Of a stretch of 64,000 bases of DNA, positions 55,580 through 64,000 are shown one piece after another. The stretch covers positions 62,001 to 126,000 of the forward strand of contig CACVAS010000147.1 of NCBI GenBank assembly GCA_902727855.1, written 5' to 3'. Position 1 is the first letter of the stretch, and every line of letters starts with the position of its first letter. The translations under genes and the position numbers were made by a program. Under the pieces are notes generated by a model. It was not told the DNA's origin, ran no database searches, and saw only the letters and a program-made list of their open reading frames with translations. This DNA is from an uncultured Sulfurovum sp. (GTDB lineage Bacteria; Campylobacterota; Campylobacteria; Campylobacterales; Sulfurovaceae).

Positions 55580-56915
55580 CACTTTTCTTAATAGCGTCTT
55601 CTATATTTTGGTCTGTTATCTTAACAAAATACCCACCATCGATCATCGGCTTAACATGCTCTATACCTGCGACATCTGCCACCATGACTTTACAGCCGAA
55701 CTCCAGCCCTTCATATACTGCTGTCGAGTAGATACCGATCAGGTATTTTGATGAGGCGAGCAACTCATAAAGAGGATATTCATCTTTTATGATTGTAACA
55801 TTTTTCTGTTTTACAAACTTAACAAGTTCCTCATAGTCCTCCCACCTATCAAATTCTCCGGGGTGTAGCTTATAAAGGATTGTATATTCTTTTAACACAT
55901 CACTATTTTCTAAAAGTAATTTGGCAAGAGATTGAGTTACGGTCCCTTGTGAAATAACCACAATTTTTTTAGGATCTTTTTTTATATGTGAAAATTTCTC
56001 TTTTTCCTGTTCAAAATGTTGAAACTTTTGTATAACAATGTTCTCATCTGTTAAAGGATAAGGTGCCATATTTTTCCAGTAGTCGTTCCAAACATAAAGT
56101 TTATCTGCAAAGACATCCACACTCCCTTTAGGAGAATTGGGAAAGCTGTATCCTATATAATAACGGCTCATCGTACCATGCTGGAGTTCTATAGTCTCAA
56201 TACCCTGTTCTTTGGCAGCCTGTATCCAGACAGCATAGGCAAAGCCAGTAACTACATACATCGTCTTTGGTCTTTTTTGTATCAGTAGTCTATCTATCCA
56301 GATTTTTCTCGAGGCAAAAACCTTTGCAAACCTACTGCACTCAGTCAAAAAATCAACCTTTGTACCCAATCTTTGATTTAAATAGACACTTGCATCTACG
56401 AGCTTCTTTTCTGTCTGCTTATCTACCTTCACTGCTATAAATGGTCTTATCAGTGACGAAAGCAATGCTAAAACATCAGAGTGTTTTCGATAAGAGGCAT
56501 CTTGTGTTAAATGTTTATGCTGGAATGGCATTTCCAGTACTTCAAAGTTTTTATTTTCGCTAACGAGATCATCGATAAAATACTTGGTATAGATATCGAT
56601 ATACTCATCACCTACTTTAACCTTACGGGGATGATCCAATACAAGAATATCAATATTTTTCTTGCTAAAGAAAGGGTTCTGAAAGAGGGCACTTTTCAAA
56701 CTCGAACCCACGTTCTTCCAGCGGGTTTTTCGTGAAAAATCTTGACTATGAGGTTCAGTATATACACCCAATGCAACTGAGATCTTGATGTAATAATGCA
56801 TACGCAATGCCTGCCATACTTTTATGCCGTTGATCGTCACATCCATAAGTCCAAACTTCTCTTCGGTTTCAAATATACACTCATTAATATCTTCTATGGT
56901 CATTTCTCTATTCAA
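55560..56915 (-). CDS. Capsule-type GT-B-like glycosyltransferase
   Basis: A 451-residue soluble protein with no membrane helix. The C-terminal half has the pattern of capsule and surface-carbohydrate GT-B proteins: MYVVTGFAYAVWIQAAKEQGIETIELQHGTMSRYYIGYSFP, VVISQGTVTQSLAKLL, YKLHPGEFDRWEDY and YLIGIYSTAVYEGLEFGCKVMVAD, including the HGT and HPxE-like turns. Its N-terminal part (about 1-170) is unfamiliar. The TTG at 56915 is spaced well from an AAGGAAAG site; an ATG lies four codons in. Donor and acceptor unknown. Confidence 0.75.
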   Translation of the reverse strand: MNREMTIEDINECIFETEEKFGLMDVTINGIKVWQALRMHYYIKISVALGVYTEPHSQDFSRKTRWKNVGSSLKSALFQNPFFSKKNIDILVLDHPRKVKVGDEYIDIYTKYFIDDLVSENKNFEVLEMPFQHKHLTQDASYRKHSDVLALLSSLIRPFIAVKVDKQTEKKLVDASVYLNQRLGTKVDFLTECSRFAKVFASRKIWIDRLLIQKRPKTMYVVTGFAYAVWIQAAKEQGIETIELQHGTMSRYYIGYSFPNSPKGSVDVFADKLYVWNDYWKNMAPYPLTDENIVIQKFQHFEQEKEKFSHIKKDPKKIVVISQGTVTQSLAKLLLENSDVLKEYTILYKLHPGEFDRWEDYEELVKFVKQKNVTIIKDEYPLYELLASSKYLIGIYSTAVYEGLEFGCKVMVADVAGIEHVKPMIDGGYFVKITDQNIEDAIKKSDENDNS

Positions 56916-57421
56916 TGGGACTTTCCTTCACTTTTTAACTTTTTATAATGTTCTATATCTCTTTGATTAAACGGTTTACAAGGATGTCCACCTGCAATAG
57001 CATATTTTGGGATGTTACTTACCACTACACTACCAGCCTGTATGATACAACCTTCCCCTATGGTTACTCCTCCAAGTACTGTGACACGATGACCTAGCCA
57101 TACATTGTCCTCTATAGTAATATCTTTATGAATCACCGTTTTATCATAAGGCAAAGCTGTCCCTTCATAGTTATGAATAGTAGTCATCATGAGACACTCC
57201 GCCCCAGAATGAAAGTTGTCACCTATCAGTACTTTACCTCCACCCGTTATAGTCATACCGTTAAAGTTGACATTTTTTCCAAGATATGTTTGAGTGGTAA
57301 CAACACTATTTCCGCCCACAAATAAAGGTTCAACATAAGTAGCAGCTTGCCTCTTCACTTTCTCTTTCATCATATATCTTCTATAAACTCGCCACTGTTT
57401 TTTAAAAAAACTAATCAACAT
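56912..57421 (-). CDS. Left-handed beta-helix acyltransferase 4
   Basis: I chose the ATG at 57421 (MLISFFKKQWRVYRRYMMKEK); a longer frame to 57490 would only read through the flippase 3' end. The roughly 169-residue protein has hexapeptide repeats (VEPLFVGGNSVVTTQTYLGKNVNFNGMTITGGGKVLIGDNFHSG, TTIHNYEG with the His, VIHKDITIEDNVWLGHRVTVLGGVTIGEGCIIQAGSVVVSNIPKYAIAGGHPCKPF). It overlaps the flippase stop by 11 bases. Confidence 0.88.
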   Translation of the reverse strand: MLISFFKKQWRVYRRYMMKEKVKRQAATYVEPLFVGGNSVVTTQTYLGKNVNFNGMTITGGGKVLIGDNFHSGAECLMMTTIHNYEGTALPYDKTVIHKDITIEDNVWLGHRVTVLGGVTIGEGCIIQAGSVVVSNIPKYAIAGGHPCKPFNQRDIEHYKKLKSEGKSH

Positions 57422-58682
57422 CACGTAACCTCCAAGGCATAGGATAAAATTTGTTTCCAAGATACCAAATGACCAAAAAGTTGATCCCAAAAGATATTGT
57501 AGTAGCCTGAGCTGCTCCTATCGTACCATTTAATTTTATCAAGGTATAACTAATGATGGCGTGCAATACAGCAGTTATAAGTGTCGCCATAGCAAGATAG
57601 TGTGTCTTTTTCACATAAAATAGATACTGTCCTACCATATAATACATCCCTGTAAAAGCATAACCAAATGCTACCCATCCAATAACAGGAGAAGCATCTT
57701 TAAACCTTTCGTCGATGAAAAAACCAAAAAGATAAGGAGACAATAAACTTAAAAGAGCCGCCACACCCAAAACTGAAACAAAATAACCATAGGTAAAAAG
57801 TACCAATTTTCTTTTTTCTAAAAATGAAGGTTCTTTACTCAACTTTTTAAACAGATATGGACCCCAAACCTTATTAAATGCTGTCACAACAATGCCCATG
57901 ATCATACCTATTTGGTAACCTACAGAGTAAATGCCCGTTGCTGCTGTTCCTATCATACTAATAAGAAAAAGTCGGTCAAGCCCAGTTCTGAGCCAACCCC
58001 CAAGTGAGTGCGGAATAAGAGGAATACCAAATTTCAGAGTATCCACCATGATCTCTTTGTCAAACTTCCATCTCATATATTTATGCTTCATAATGAAACG
58101 TAAACTAAATAAAGAAAACATAACGGCACTGATTACAACAGCGGTAAAACGTCCTTCCCATCCCATTAGCAAGACCACGATAAGATATACAGTGACTAAA
58201 GCTAAGGTAAGAGCTTGCAAGATCTGAAACACACCATAAGCTTTAGGTTTTTCTTCCGCTATCCAAAGTGATAGATTGATCGTAGTGATGAACTGAGAGG
58301 CCGCAATAAGTAAAGAAACATAAACCCATTCCAGAGGTATATAAAATTTCTGGGTAATCAACGGCTGAAGAAAAAACAGTACGAACAGTGTAATAAGTGT
58401 AGACCCAAAAAGGATCATCAATGCATTGCTTAAAAAGATACCAAATTTCTCTTTTGACTCTTTAAAATAATTTACAGAGACTGCACCATGAGTATTGAGA
58501 CCGGTAAACATCCCTATAAAAGATACCAAAGTGACAAAAGAGGCAATGATCCCAAAATCAGAGGGGGTAAGATACCTAGTCAGCACGGGCAACAGTAAGA
58601 AGGGTATAGCTTTGTTGATAATATCTGTAGCCATATAGACAAATGTACTTTTAAACATTCTATGGCGAACAATCCTTCTCAT
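57411..58682 (-). CDS. Wzx-like oligosaccharide flippase
   Basis: A 423-residue membrane protein of the MATE/MVF-like polysaccharide_synt superfamily with about 12 helices. The start MFKSTFVYMATDIINKAIPFLLLPVLTRYLTPSDFGIIASFVTLVSFI has the characteristic N-terminal loop RYLxPxDFG; mid-protein IPLIPHSLGGWLRTGLDRLFLISMIGTAATGIYSVGYQIG. It would flip undecaprenyl-linked repeat units across the inner membrane. ATGA overlap with the SGNH gene upstream; an ATG at M9 is an alternative start. Confidence 0.9.
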   Translation of the reverse strand: MRRIVRHRMFKSTFVYMATDIINKAIPFLLLPVLTRYLTPSDFGIIASFVTLVSFIGMFTGLNTHGAVSVNYFKESKEKFGIFLSNALMILFGSTLITLFVLFFLQPLITQKFYIPLEWVYVSLLIAASQFITTINLSLWIAEEKPKAYGVFQILQALTLALVTVYLIVVLLMGWEGRFTAVVISAVMFSLFSLRFIMKHKYMRWKFDKEIMVDTLKFGIPLIPHSLGGWLRTGLDRLFLISMIGTAATGIYSVGYQIGMIMGIVVTAFNKVWGPYLFKKLSKEPSFLEKRKLVLFTYGYFVSVLGVAALLSLLSPYLFGFFIDERFKDASPVIGWVAFGYAFTGMYYMVGQYLFYVKKTHYLAMATLITAVLHAIISYTLIKLNGTIGAAQATTISFGINFLVIWYLGNKFYPMPWRLRDVD

Positions 58683-59344
58683 CTACAAAGCTCCTCAAGT
58701 TTTTCAGCAACTACTTTACTTCCCGTTACATTGATATGAATACCATCATCAAGCAACATACTTTCATCTAAAATATTATACACATCCAAAAGTTCTACAT
58801 CATGTTTTAGTTTAAGTTGAGAGAGTACTTCATTGTACTGCACAATATTTTTTTCAAAATCATAAGATCTCCGTTTATTGACTTGAGATGTATCTGCAAT
58901 GTTCACAATAATCACTCGTTTTGCACTCCTTTTTGCGGAGAGTAACAACTTATCCATATTTTGCTCAAAATCATCTAACTTGACGTAAACTTTAGGAAAT
59001 ATTTTTGTGAAAAAAACCCTTCTTTTAGACATAAAGGAAATGATATACTTATTCACTTTTTTTAAATATCGCAATCCTTTTTGTTCTGCTCTACTAAACA
59101 ACCTAGGAGCGCAATCGACAACACCTAAATGAATGACAAGAATATCTGCTTTCATATATTCAATATCATCTTGTATATTCAAAAATTCTGATTGAAATGC
59201 ACTATCATTCGCCCTTCTATGCTTTGCAAAGACTTCAGATTCAGTTAATTTTGTCTGTAAAATATACGGATAAGTCTCTTCAAGCCTTACCTCCGGTCTA
59301 GGCATTCCCAAAGAGTCGCCAAGTATTACAATACGTTTTTTCAT
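58679..59344 (-). CDS. SGNH/GDSL-type hydrolase
   Basis: A roughly 221-residue protein beginning MKKRIVILGDSLGMPRPEV (block I GDSLG, catalytic Ser near 11), with block II VIHLGVVDCAPR (Gly-like), block III NIADTSQVN (Asn-like) and the C-terminal DDGIHINVTGSKVVAEKLEE (Asp and His). In glycan loci such hydrolases remove or transfer acetyl groups. It has no signal peptide, so it is probably cytosolic. Confidence 0.88.
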   Translation of the reverse strand: MKKRIVILGDSLGMPRPEVRLEETYPYILQTKLTESEVFAKHRRANDSAFQSEFLNIQDDIEYMKADILVIHLGVVDCAPRLFSRAEQKGLRYLKKVNKYIISFMSKRRVFFTKIFPKVYVKLDDFEQNMDKLLLSAKRSAKRVIIVNIADTSQVNKRRSYDFEKNIVQYNEVLSQLKLKHDVELLDVYNILDESMLLDDGIHINVTGSKVVAEKLEELCR

Positions 59345-59359
59345 CAATTCAACAATACC

Positions 59360-60310
59360 TTAGTTACTATAACCAGCCATCTTGGCATAATTGCTATACA
59401 TTTTAAGCTGATCTTCTATCGCACAAAAGTTATCAGTATTCTCTTCAAGGAAATTCTTGGTCTGAAGATAAAGTCCTGGCTTATAGCTGTCATCAAGTGC
59501 ATAATCTATCTCTTCAACAAAATCCTGGGCTATAGCACCTCTTTTTTGAATTTGAAGCTTCTCCATTGGTCTCAAGATCAACTTATGTTCTTTTGTTAAC
59601 ATTTCTACACTCCAACGTCCTGCTGACTCCCAATTGGCATGATATGAAAAAAGTGCATTTTTATCACTCTTCCCCGCTCCTGAAAATACTGAGGAAGTGG
59701 GGTGCCATTCTAAGTTTCCATTTGTAAAACTACAAATCTCTTTTGGATTCCCTCCCAAGAAAAATGCAAGGTCTACAACATGTGTTGAATTGCCAAGAAA
59801 CCACTTCTCTTTGACCCCTTCTGCTTTTTTCAATGGAGCAATGACATGACCCCACTCTGTAAATTCGAAATTAAATGAAGTCACTCCGCCATCTTCCTTG
59901 ATGATCTTCTTGGCATGAAGCACTGAAGCATAAAATCTCCGATTATAAGCCACAAAGACATTCGCATCATTTTCACGTGTTGCTTGAACTAGATCTTCAA
60001 ACTCCTCCCTATGTAACCCCGCAGGCTTCTCCACTAAAATATTTTTCACACCATAATTTAAAAGCTCTTTTGTAGTTTGATAGAGTTTCTCTACACCAAC
60101 AGAGACAATGGCATGAGAACAAACTTCAGGTTTGTTATCTAAGAATTCATCTAACCCACCAATGACAACTTTACACCCTGTTGCCTTTTCACACTCTTGT
60201 GCAGTCTCCTCTCCTCTTCCAATCACAATAAAATTAGTTTTTAACGCTTCGATTACTTTAATATAGTCTTGTGCCATCGGACCTGCACCAATCAACCAAA
60301 TTTTTTTCAT
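59360..60310 (-). CDS. Gfo/Idh/MocA-family oxidoreductase 1
   Basis: I placed the start at 60310 (MKKIWLIGAGPMAQDY), which has an AGGG site; the frame extends six codons further. The 316 residues have the N-terminal Rossmann GAGPMA, the catalytic EKP motif (NILVEKPAGLHREEF), AYNRRFYASV and the C-terminal dehydrogenase fold. Such enzymes oxidise or reduce sugar nucleotides. Adjacent to a second member of the family. Confidence 0.88.
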   Translation of the reverse strand: MKKIWLIGAGPMAQDYIKVIEALKTNFIVIGRGEETAQECEKATGCKVVIGGLDEFLDNKPEVCSHAIVSVGVEKLYQTTKELLNYGVKNILVEKPAGLHREEFEDLVQATRENDANVFVAYNRRFYASVLHAKKIIKEDGGVTSFNFEFTEWGHVIAPLKKAEGVKEKWFLGNSTHVVDLAFFLGGNPKEICSFTNGNLEWHPTSSVFSGAGKSDKNALFSYHANWESAGRWSVEMLTKEHKLILRPMEKLQIQKRGAIAQDFVEEIDYALDDSYKPGLYLQTKNFLEENTDNFCAIEDQLKMYSNYAKMAGYSN

Positions 60311-60324
60311 TTTTTCCCTTTTAA

Positions 60325-61299
60325 TCATGTTATAGGACAGAGTGTGAGTACCTGACCATCTACGCTTTCCATATGTGCGAGCAATGCTTGAATAAATGGT
60401 ATATGTAACTTCATCGCCTCATCATAAGTTGGTAAATCACAACTCGCTGTAGTGATAATCTGTTCAATCAATATATTTGTCAATTCACTTTGAAAATAAA
60501 CGATCTTTTGTTGAGACTCTTCCCACTTCCAATCATTACTTTTACGTGCTATCCTAGCATATCCATTTGCCTCATCTATGAAGGCAGTCAAAGTATCTGT
60601 CGTTACGGTAAGACTCACAGGCGCGTACTCTTTATCAGAGTAAAGTGTAAAGATATGATTTCCTATCCTTCCTTTAAGCAGTCCATTGAATTCTACATAG
60701 TTTGAACGTTTTGCCTCATAAATATGAGAGTGCAGAAAATCGTTATCAATTTTTAATGCTGTATCATCAGAGAAAAAGGCGAGATGGTCGATAAAGTGTA
60801 AACCATTACAGCCCAATCCCCATGCTCCTCCTTGCACCATATAACTGATCTGTTCACAATTCTTAATCTCATTTTTTAATGATTGATAAAATGGGAACAT
60901 TCTACGAGGATGATTAACCCAACATTTTGCACCTGTTTCTTCAAGGAGTGTTTCAACTTCCATATACTCTTTCACTGTCTGAAAAAGTACTTTTTCAAGA
61001 ATTAAATTTTTTATCTGTTTTTTTAAAAATAATTCTTTGATGATTTTTGATCGTACGTCTGCATTAGTCGCAATGATCACAACATCCAGTGCATCGGAAA
61101 GTTCATCAATCGACTCAAAGAAGTTTATACTACTTATCTTTTGATTACTCTCTATCTCTTCATAGCGCTGTTTTGCTACATCTCTTGATTTATCAAAAGG
61201 CTCTACTACTTCTATAGAAATTTCTACATTACTCTTTGCCAATCCTTGTAAGTGACGGCTTCCAAGTTGTCCTGCTCCAATTAATGCTATTTTATTCAT
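60325..61299 (-). CDS. Gfo/Idh/MocA-family oxidoreductase 2
   Basis: Start at 61299 (MNKIALIGAGQLGSRHLQGL), six bases after a GGAG site; the frame also opens 12 bases upstream. The 324 residues contain GAGQLGSRHL (Rossmann), DVVIIATNADVR, a diverged EKP motif (NLILEKVLF) and VNHPRRMFPFYQSL. The EKV form loses the usual proline at the catalytic turn. It overlaps the CMP-sugar synthetase gene. Its pairing with the other oxidoreductase suggests two steps on one sugar. Confidence 0.85.
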   Translation of the reverse strand: MNKIALIGAGQLGSRHLQGLAKSNVEISIEVVEPFDKSRDVAKQRYEEIESNQKISSINFFESIDELSDALDVVIIATNADVRSKIIKELFLKKQIKNLILEKVLFQTVKEYMEVETLLEETGAKCWVNHPRRMFPFYQSLKNEIKNCEQISYMVQGGAWGLGCNGLHFIDHLAFFSDDTALKIDNDFLHSHIYEAKRSNYVEFNGLLKGRIGNHIFTLYSDKEYAPVSLTVTTDTLTAFIDEANGYARIARKSNDWKWEESQQKIVYFQSELTNILIEQIITTASCDLPTYDEAMKLHIPFIQALLAHMESVDGQVLTLCPIT

Positions 61300-61987
61300 T
61301 ATTTTCTCCATTTATTAATATTTCTGCAAATTTAAAATCTATTTTCTCATCAATATCAACAGAACTTTCTCTATCCATACAATATGCAAAAATATCATCA
61401 TGTAGAAAAAAGCTTTTTTCATCTAACAACCTATTCGTATCACAAATATATATTGCACCATTAAGTCTATAAAACTTTTCTAGATCTTGACTTCTTTTAT
61501 CTCTTATTTTATCTCGAATGAAGTCATTCATATTTCCATCTTTTGGAAGTGTATTGCTCCAAAGTGGACTATGATCCATCTCACAAACAGAGACTACTGC
61601 ATCAGCCTTTTTTCTTTCTAGCAGTTCTATTGCCGTATCAATGTGTTCTGCTGTTCTAAGAGGGCTTGTTGGTTGTAAAAGAACAACATAATCATATCTA
61701 TCCATATTTTCTATGGTATGTTTAATGGCATCAAAAGAAGTTGCAGTATCGCTTGCCAATGCATCTGGACGTTTTATCGTTTCACTACCAAAATCATCGG
61801 CAATATCTAAAATCTCATCATGATCACTTGTCACTATAACTTTATCAATATATTTACTTTGAAGTCCAGCTTCTATACTCCATCCAATAAGTGGCTTTCC
61901 TGCCAAATCCAAAATATTTTTACGAGGAAGTCGCTTACTCCCTCCACGCGCAGGAATAATAGCTAAAAAAGTTTTTTCGTTTAACAT
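61292..61987 (-). CDS. CMP-nonulosonate (acylneuraminate-type) cytidylyltransferase
   Basis: A 231-residue cytidylyltransferase: FLAIIPARGGSKRLPRKNILDLAGKPLIGWSIE (CTP loop), VTSDHDEILDIADDFG, RPDALASDTATSFDAI, YVVLLQPTSPLRTAEHID and VSVCEMDHSPLWS, matching NeuA/PseF/LegF. Activates a nine-carbon sugar (sialic, pseudaminic or legionaminic type) as its CMP derivative; which one is unclear. A different branch of CMP-sugar synthetase from kdsB at 4264. Confidence 0.92.
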   Translation of the reverse strand: MLNEKTFLAIIPARGGSKRLPRKNILDLAGKPLIGWSIEAGLQSKYIDKVIVTSDHDEILDIADDFGSETIKRPDALASDTATSFDAIKHTIENMDRYDYVVLLQPTSPLRTAEHIDTAIELLERKKADAVVSVCEMDHSPLWSNTLPKDGNMNDFIRDKIRDKRSQDLEKFYRLNGAIYICDTNRLLDEKSFFLHDDIFAYCMDRESSVDIDEKIDFKFAEILINGENNE

Positions 61988-63033
61988 TATTTAAATATCC
62001 CATGGTACTCCGCATTAGCCTTATGAAAATCACTCATTTGACCTATATCCAACCAATATTCTTTAATAGGAAAAGAGATGGCTTTTTTCTCACCTTCAAT
62101 AAGTTTTTCAAAAAGAGTTGGCATATCATAGTATTCATCTGGAATTACGTCTAACACATCTGGAGATAAGACATACACACCTCCACTCACAAAGAAATTC
62201 TGCACTGGTTTTTCATCTATGCTTAAAATATTCTGCTCTTCTACATTCACTACCCCATAAGGTACTTGAAAATCATACTCACGAACACCCATAGTAGCTA
62301 CAGATTTATTTGACAAATGATGCTCCAACATATGCTGAAAATTTATATTGGTAAGCAGATCTCCATTCATAACAAAAAATGGCTCACTTAATTTCTCTCT
62401 CATAAGACTTAACGCACCTGCTGTACCCATGCGTTTATTCTCATGCACATACTCAATGTGTACGCCAAAATTAGAGCCATCACCAAAATAATCTTCTATC
62501 ATTTTTGCTTTATAACTTACACTTAAGACAATATCTGTAAACCCATATTTTGAAAAACCATTAATAATAGTTTCTAAAATCGGCTTGTCACCAACCTGCA
62601 ACAAAGGCTTTGGTGTCTCATCCGTCAGAGGACGTAACCTACTTCCCAATCCACCTGCCATCAATACAACTTTATTTGAAAAACTTACTGGCTTTAGAAT
62701 GTCATCAATTTCTTCAATACCCACAAGTATACCATTCTCATCTACAATAGGAATGCAATACAGTTTTTTAGCTACTGCAATTTTTAAGATTTCTTCTTTA
62801 CTATCATTTATACCACACACTGTCGGGTTTTGAAAAATTATAGACTCAATACTGTCATCAAGAGATAGGCCATTCAGAAGCCCTCTTCTTATATCACCAT
62901 CACTGAGGCTTCCCAGTAAATAGTCCTCATTATTTAAAACTAGAGCAATCTTCATAGCTCCAGAATCGATAACCTGAAGGGCTTCTTTGATTGTCGAAGT
63001 AGGTGAAAGCTTGATTTTATCAATTGTTTTCAT
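61987..63033 (-). CDS. CBS-domain nucleotidyltransferase (PtmE/LegX-like)
   Basis: A 348-residue protein with two N-terminal CBS domains (about 1-115) fused to an NTP_transferase domain (about 120-348): VVLMAGGLGSRLRPLTDETPKPLLQVGDKPILETI, VHENKRMGTAGALSLMRE, NGDLLTNI and YWLDIGQMSDFHKANAEY. In Campylobacter the PtmE member makes GDP-GlcNAc for legionaminic acid. The linkage to the CMP-sugar synthetase fits such a pathway. It overlaps both neighbours by 1-4 bases. Confidence 0.9.
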   Translation of the reverse strand: MKTIDKIKLSPTSTIKEALQVIDSGAMKIALVLNNEDYLLGSLSDGDIRRGLLNGLSLDDSIESIIFQNPTVCGINDSKEEILKIAVAKKLYCIPIVDENGILVGIEEIDDILKPVSFSNKVVLMAGGLGSRLRPLTDETPKPLLQVGDKPILETIINGFSKYGFTDIVLSVSYKAKMIEDYFGDGSNFGVHIEYVHENKRMGTAGALSLMREKLSEPFFVMNGDLLTNINFQHMLEHHLSNKSVATMGVREYDFQVPYGVVNVEEQNILSIDEKPVQNFFVSGGVYVLSPDVLDVIPDEYYDMPTLFEKLIEGEKKAISFPIKEYWLDIGQMSDFHKANAEYHGIFK

Positions 63034-63698
63034 ATAATCTCTTTTAATAACATAAAGCTTTCTGCATATTCACACCCAGCTGTAGCCCCACGTAGGGTTG
63101 CCAAAGCCTCTATGTTTCTTACGCTTCGAGGAAATGGATGTTTCCCTATTTCACTTTCAAAAACATTTACTATCTCTATTTTTTTATGCATAAACTTACT
63201 AATATCAACAAAAACATTGGGTATGAAGCTATCTTCTTTTGTGCTTGGTGCGAATTCTGTTTCACTTAATGTTTCTATCATATATATTTTTTTTACAAAT
63301 GGGTATCTAAAAGACTTAGTACAACTATATGCTGCATCAAAAATATGCCTATGATCACTGTGCACATCACTTTTAAATGGTAAATAAATAATATTTGGTT
63401 TTACCTCATTAATAACTTTAGATATCTTTCCTATTAATTCGCTCATACTATATTCATCCACTTTCATCGTCGACAATTTAAGCCTATGAAGTGAATCGAA
63501 ACCATAAAGCTTTTCAACTTTTCTGATCTCCCCTTCTCTTTTTTCAATTGACTCTTTTCTGAAACCATCAGATTCTTTGATATCGGTCGCTATGACCCAA
63601 TGGATTTCATCACCATTGGCTTTGTGTTTGAACAGTGTGCCACCACACCCTAGCGTCTCATCATCTGGATGAACTGCAATCATTAAAATCTTATTCAT
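63030..63698 (-). CDS. PIG-L family deacetylase
   Basis: A 222-residue zinc-dependent deacetylase: ILMIAVHPDDETLGCGGTLFKHK (HPDDE, metal ligands, residues about 9-13), HWVIATDIKES and KSDVHSDHRHIFDAAY (third His), with the PFPRSVRNIEALATLRGA end. Removes an N-acetyl group from a sugar or its precursor. Overlaps both neighbours by 4 bases. Confidence 0.93.
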   Translation of the reverse strand: MNKILMIAVHPDDETLGCGGTLFKHKANGDEIHWVIATDIKESDGFRKESIEKREGEIRKVEKLYGFDSLHRLKLSTMKVDEYSMSELIGKISKVINEVKPNIIYLPFKSDVHSDHRHIFDAAYSCTKSFRYPFVKKIYMIETLSETEFAPSTKEDSFIPNVFVDISKFMHKKIEIVNVFESEIGKHPFPRSVRNIEALATLRGATAGCEYAESFMLLKEII

Positions 63699-64000
63699 AA
63701 ATACTCACCAACCTTTGGCAACACCTTAAAGTCATGTTCCAAAATTTTTATGGCATTAGTATAGCATTTTACCACTATAGTGGAGATATCAGACTCTAGT
63801 ACTTTTCCTGGTTCTAAATTTACTTGAGCGCAGACTACCTCTTCAACTTTCCATACACTAATATTTTCATCACCATATTCAATATGTGCTCCGACATAGG
63901 GTTTGCTCAATCCTCTAACTAAGTTATAAATAGCATCACTGCTCATCCGAAAATCAATGAGACCATCACGCATACCTCGTTTACGCCATACATTTGACTG
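63695..64000 (-). CDS. Formyltransferase-like protein, C-terminal part (cut by window edge)
   Basis: Partial at its 5' end. The visible 101 codons run from QSNVWRKRGMRDGLIDFRMSSD through AIYNLVRGLSKPYVGAHIEYG and VWKVEEVVCAQV to the stop. This matches the C-terminal OB-like domain of methionyl-tRNA formyltransferase and the related sugar N-formyltransferases (WRKRxxxDGxIDW ... IxNxIRAxxPYPGA). An internal ATG at 63973 is not the start, since the conserved frame continues upstream. In this locus a sugar formyltransferase is likelier than Fmt. Confidence 0.75.
   Translation of the reverse strand, partial: QSNVWRKRGMRDGLIDFRMSSDAIYNLVRGLSKPYVGAHIEYGDENISVWKVEEVVCAQVNLEPGKVLESDISTIVVKCYTNAIKILEHDFKVLPKVGEYL

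Noticed and set aside
57422..57490. Longer start for acyltransferase 4
   Set aside because: The extension lies wholly in the flippase coding end and gives an unlikely hydrophobic leader; the ATG at 57421 starts a normal acyltransferase.
63695..63973. Complete 92-residue gene starting at 63973
   Set aside because: The formyltransferase pattern (VWRKRG before MRDGLIDF) continues upstream in frame to the window edge, so it is a cut gene, not a small one.

Overview
The window is about 64 kb of AT-rich, gene-dense bacterial chromosome from a member of the Campylobacterota (Epsilonproteobacteria), most likely a Sulfurovum- or Sulfurimonas-like sulfur-oxidising lineage. This is inferred from gene content and order, not from a database search. 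The block rplI-hslV-hslU-era has the order known from Campylobacter. HslV carries the short MFHA leader before its catalytic Thr, and MlaA and MlaC homologues sit beside an RND transporter rather than an MlaFEDB importer.

Layout. Positions 1-2240 are accessory: an unrecognised ORF and an IS5-family element whose transposase is broken by a 34-bp insertion. 2241-4983 holds yigZ, a VanZ-like gene and hemH, divergent from kdsB. 5033-13833 (minus strand) is an eight-gene MSHA/type IV pilus- or type II secretion-like assembly operon: a PilM-PilN fusion, PilO-like, PilP-like, secretin, AAA ATPase, TPR protein, assembly ATPase and polytopic platform protein. It has no pilin and no prepilin peptidase here. 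13951-17188 is era-hslU-hslV-rplI on the same strand. 17342-25895 holds a periplasmic rhodanese, a LysM protein, the lipid-transport set mlaA-mlaC-RND, an M3 oligopeptidase and a small membrane protein. 25899-44647 is mostly housekeeping: argG, pdxJ-pdxA, yqeY, trpC, purH, metG and mltG, mixed with TPR proteins, a DUF4160/DUF2442 pair, a second rhodanese, two lipoprotein hydrolases and an orphan TRAP receptor.

44689-64000 (all minus strand) is a surface-polysaccharide locus: wza, a PHP-type tyrosine phosphatase, wzc, a WecA-like initiating transferase, a WecG-like transferase, five left-handed beta-helix acyltransferases, glycosyltransferases, Wzy- and Wzx-like proteins, an SGNH hydrolase, two Gfo/Idh/MocA oxidoreductases, a CMP-nonulosonate cytidylyltransferase, a CBS-nucleotidyltransferase, a PIG-L deacetylase and the end of a formyltransferase cut by the window edge. 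Together these suggest a Wzx/Wzy-dependent exopolysaccharide or capsule carrying an acylated, probably nonulosonic (legionaminic- or pseudaminic-type) sugar.

The most unusual sequence-level observations are a 40-bp palindromic repeat-like element lying in frame inside pdxA, a 16-bp perfect palindrome upstream of mlaA, a hexanucleotide-repeat Gly-Tyr tail on Wzc, a C-terminal extension on ArgG, and two paralogous exported rhodaneses with a CNGxWC active-site loop. I saw no CRISPR array, rRNA or clear tRNA.
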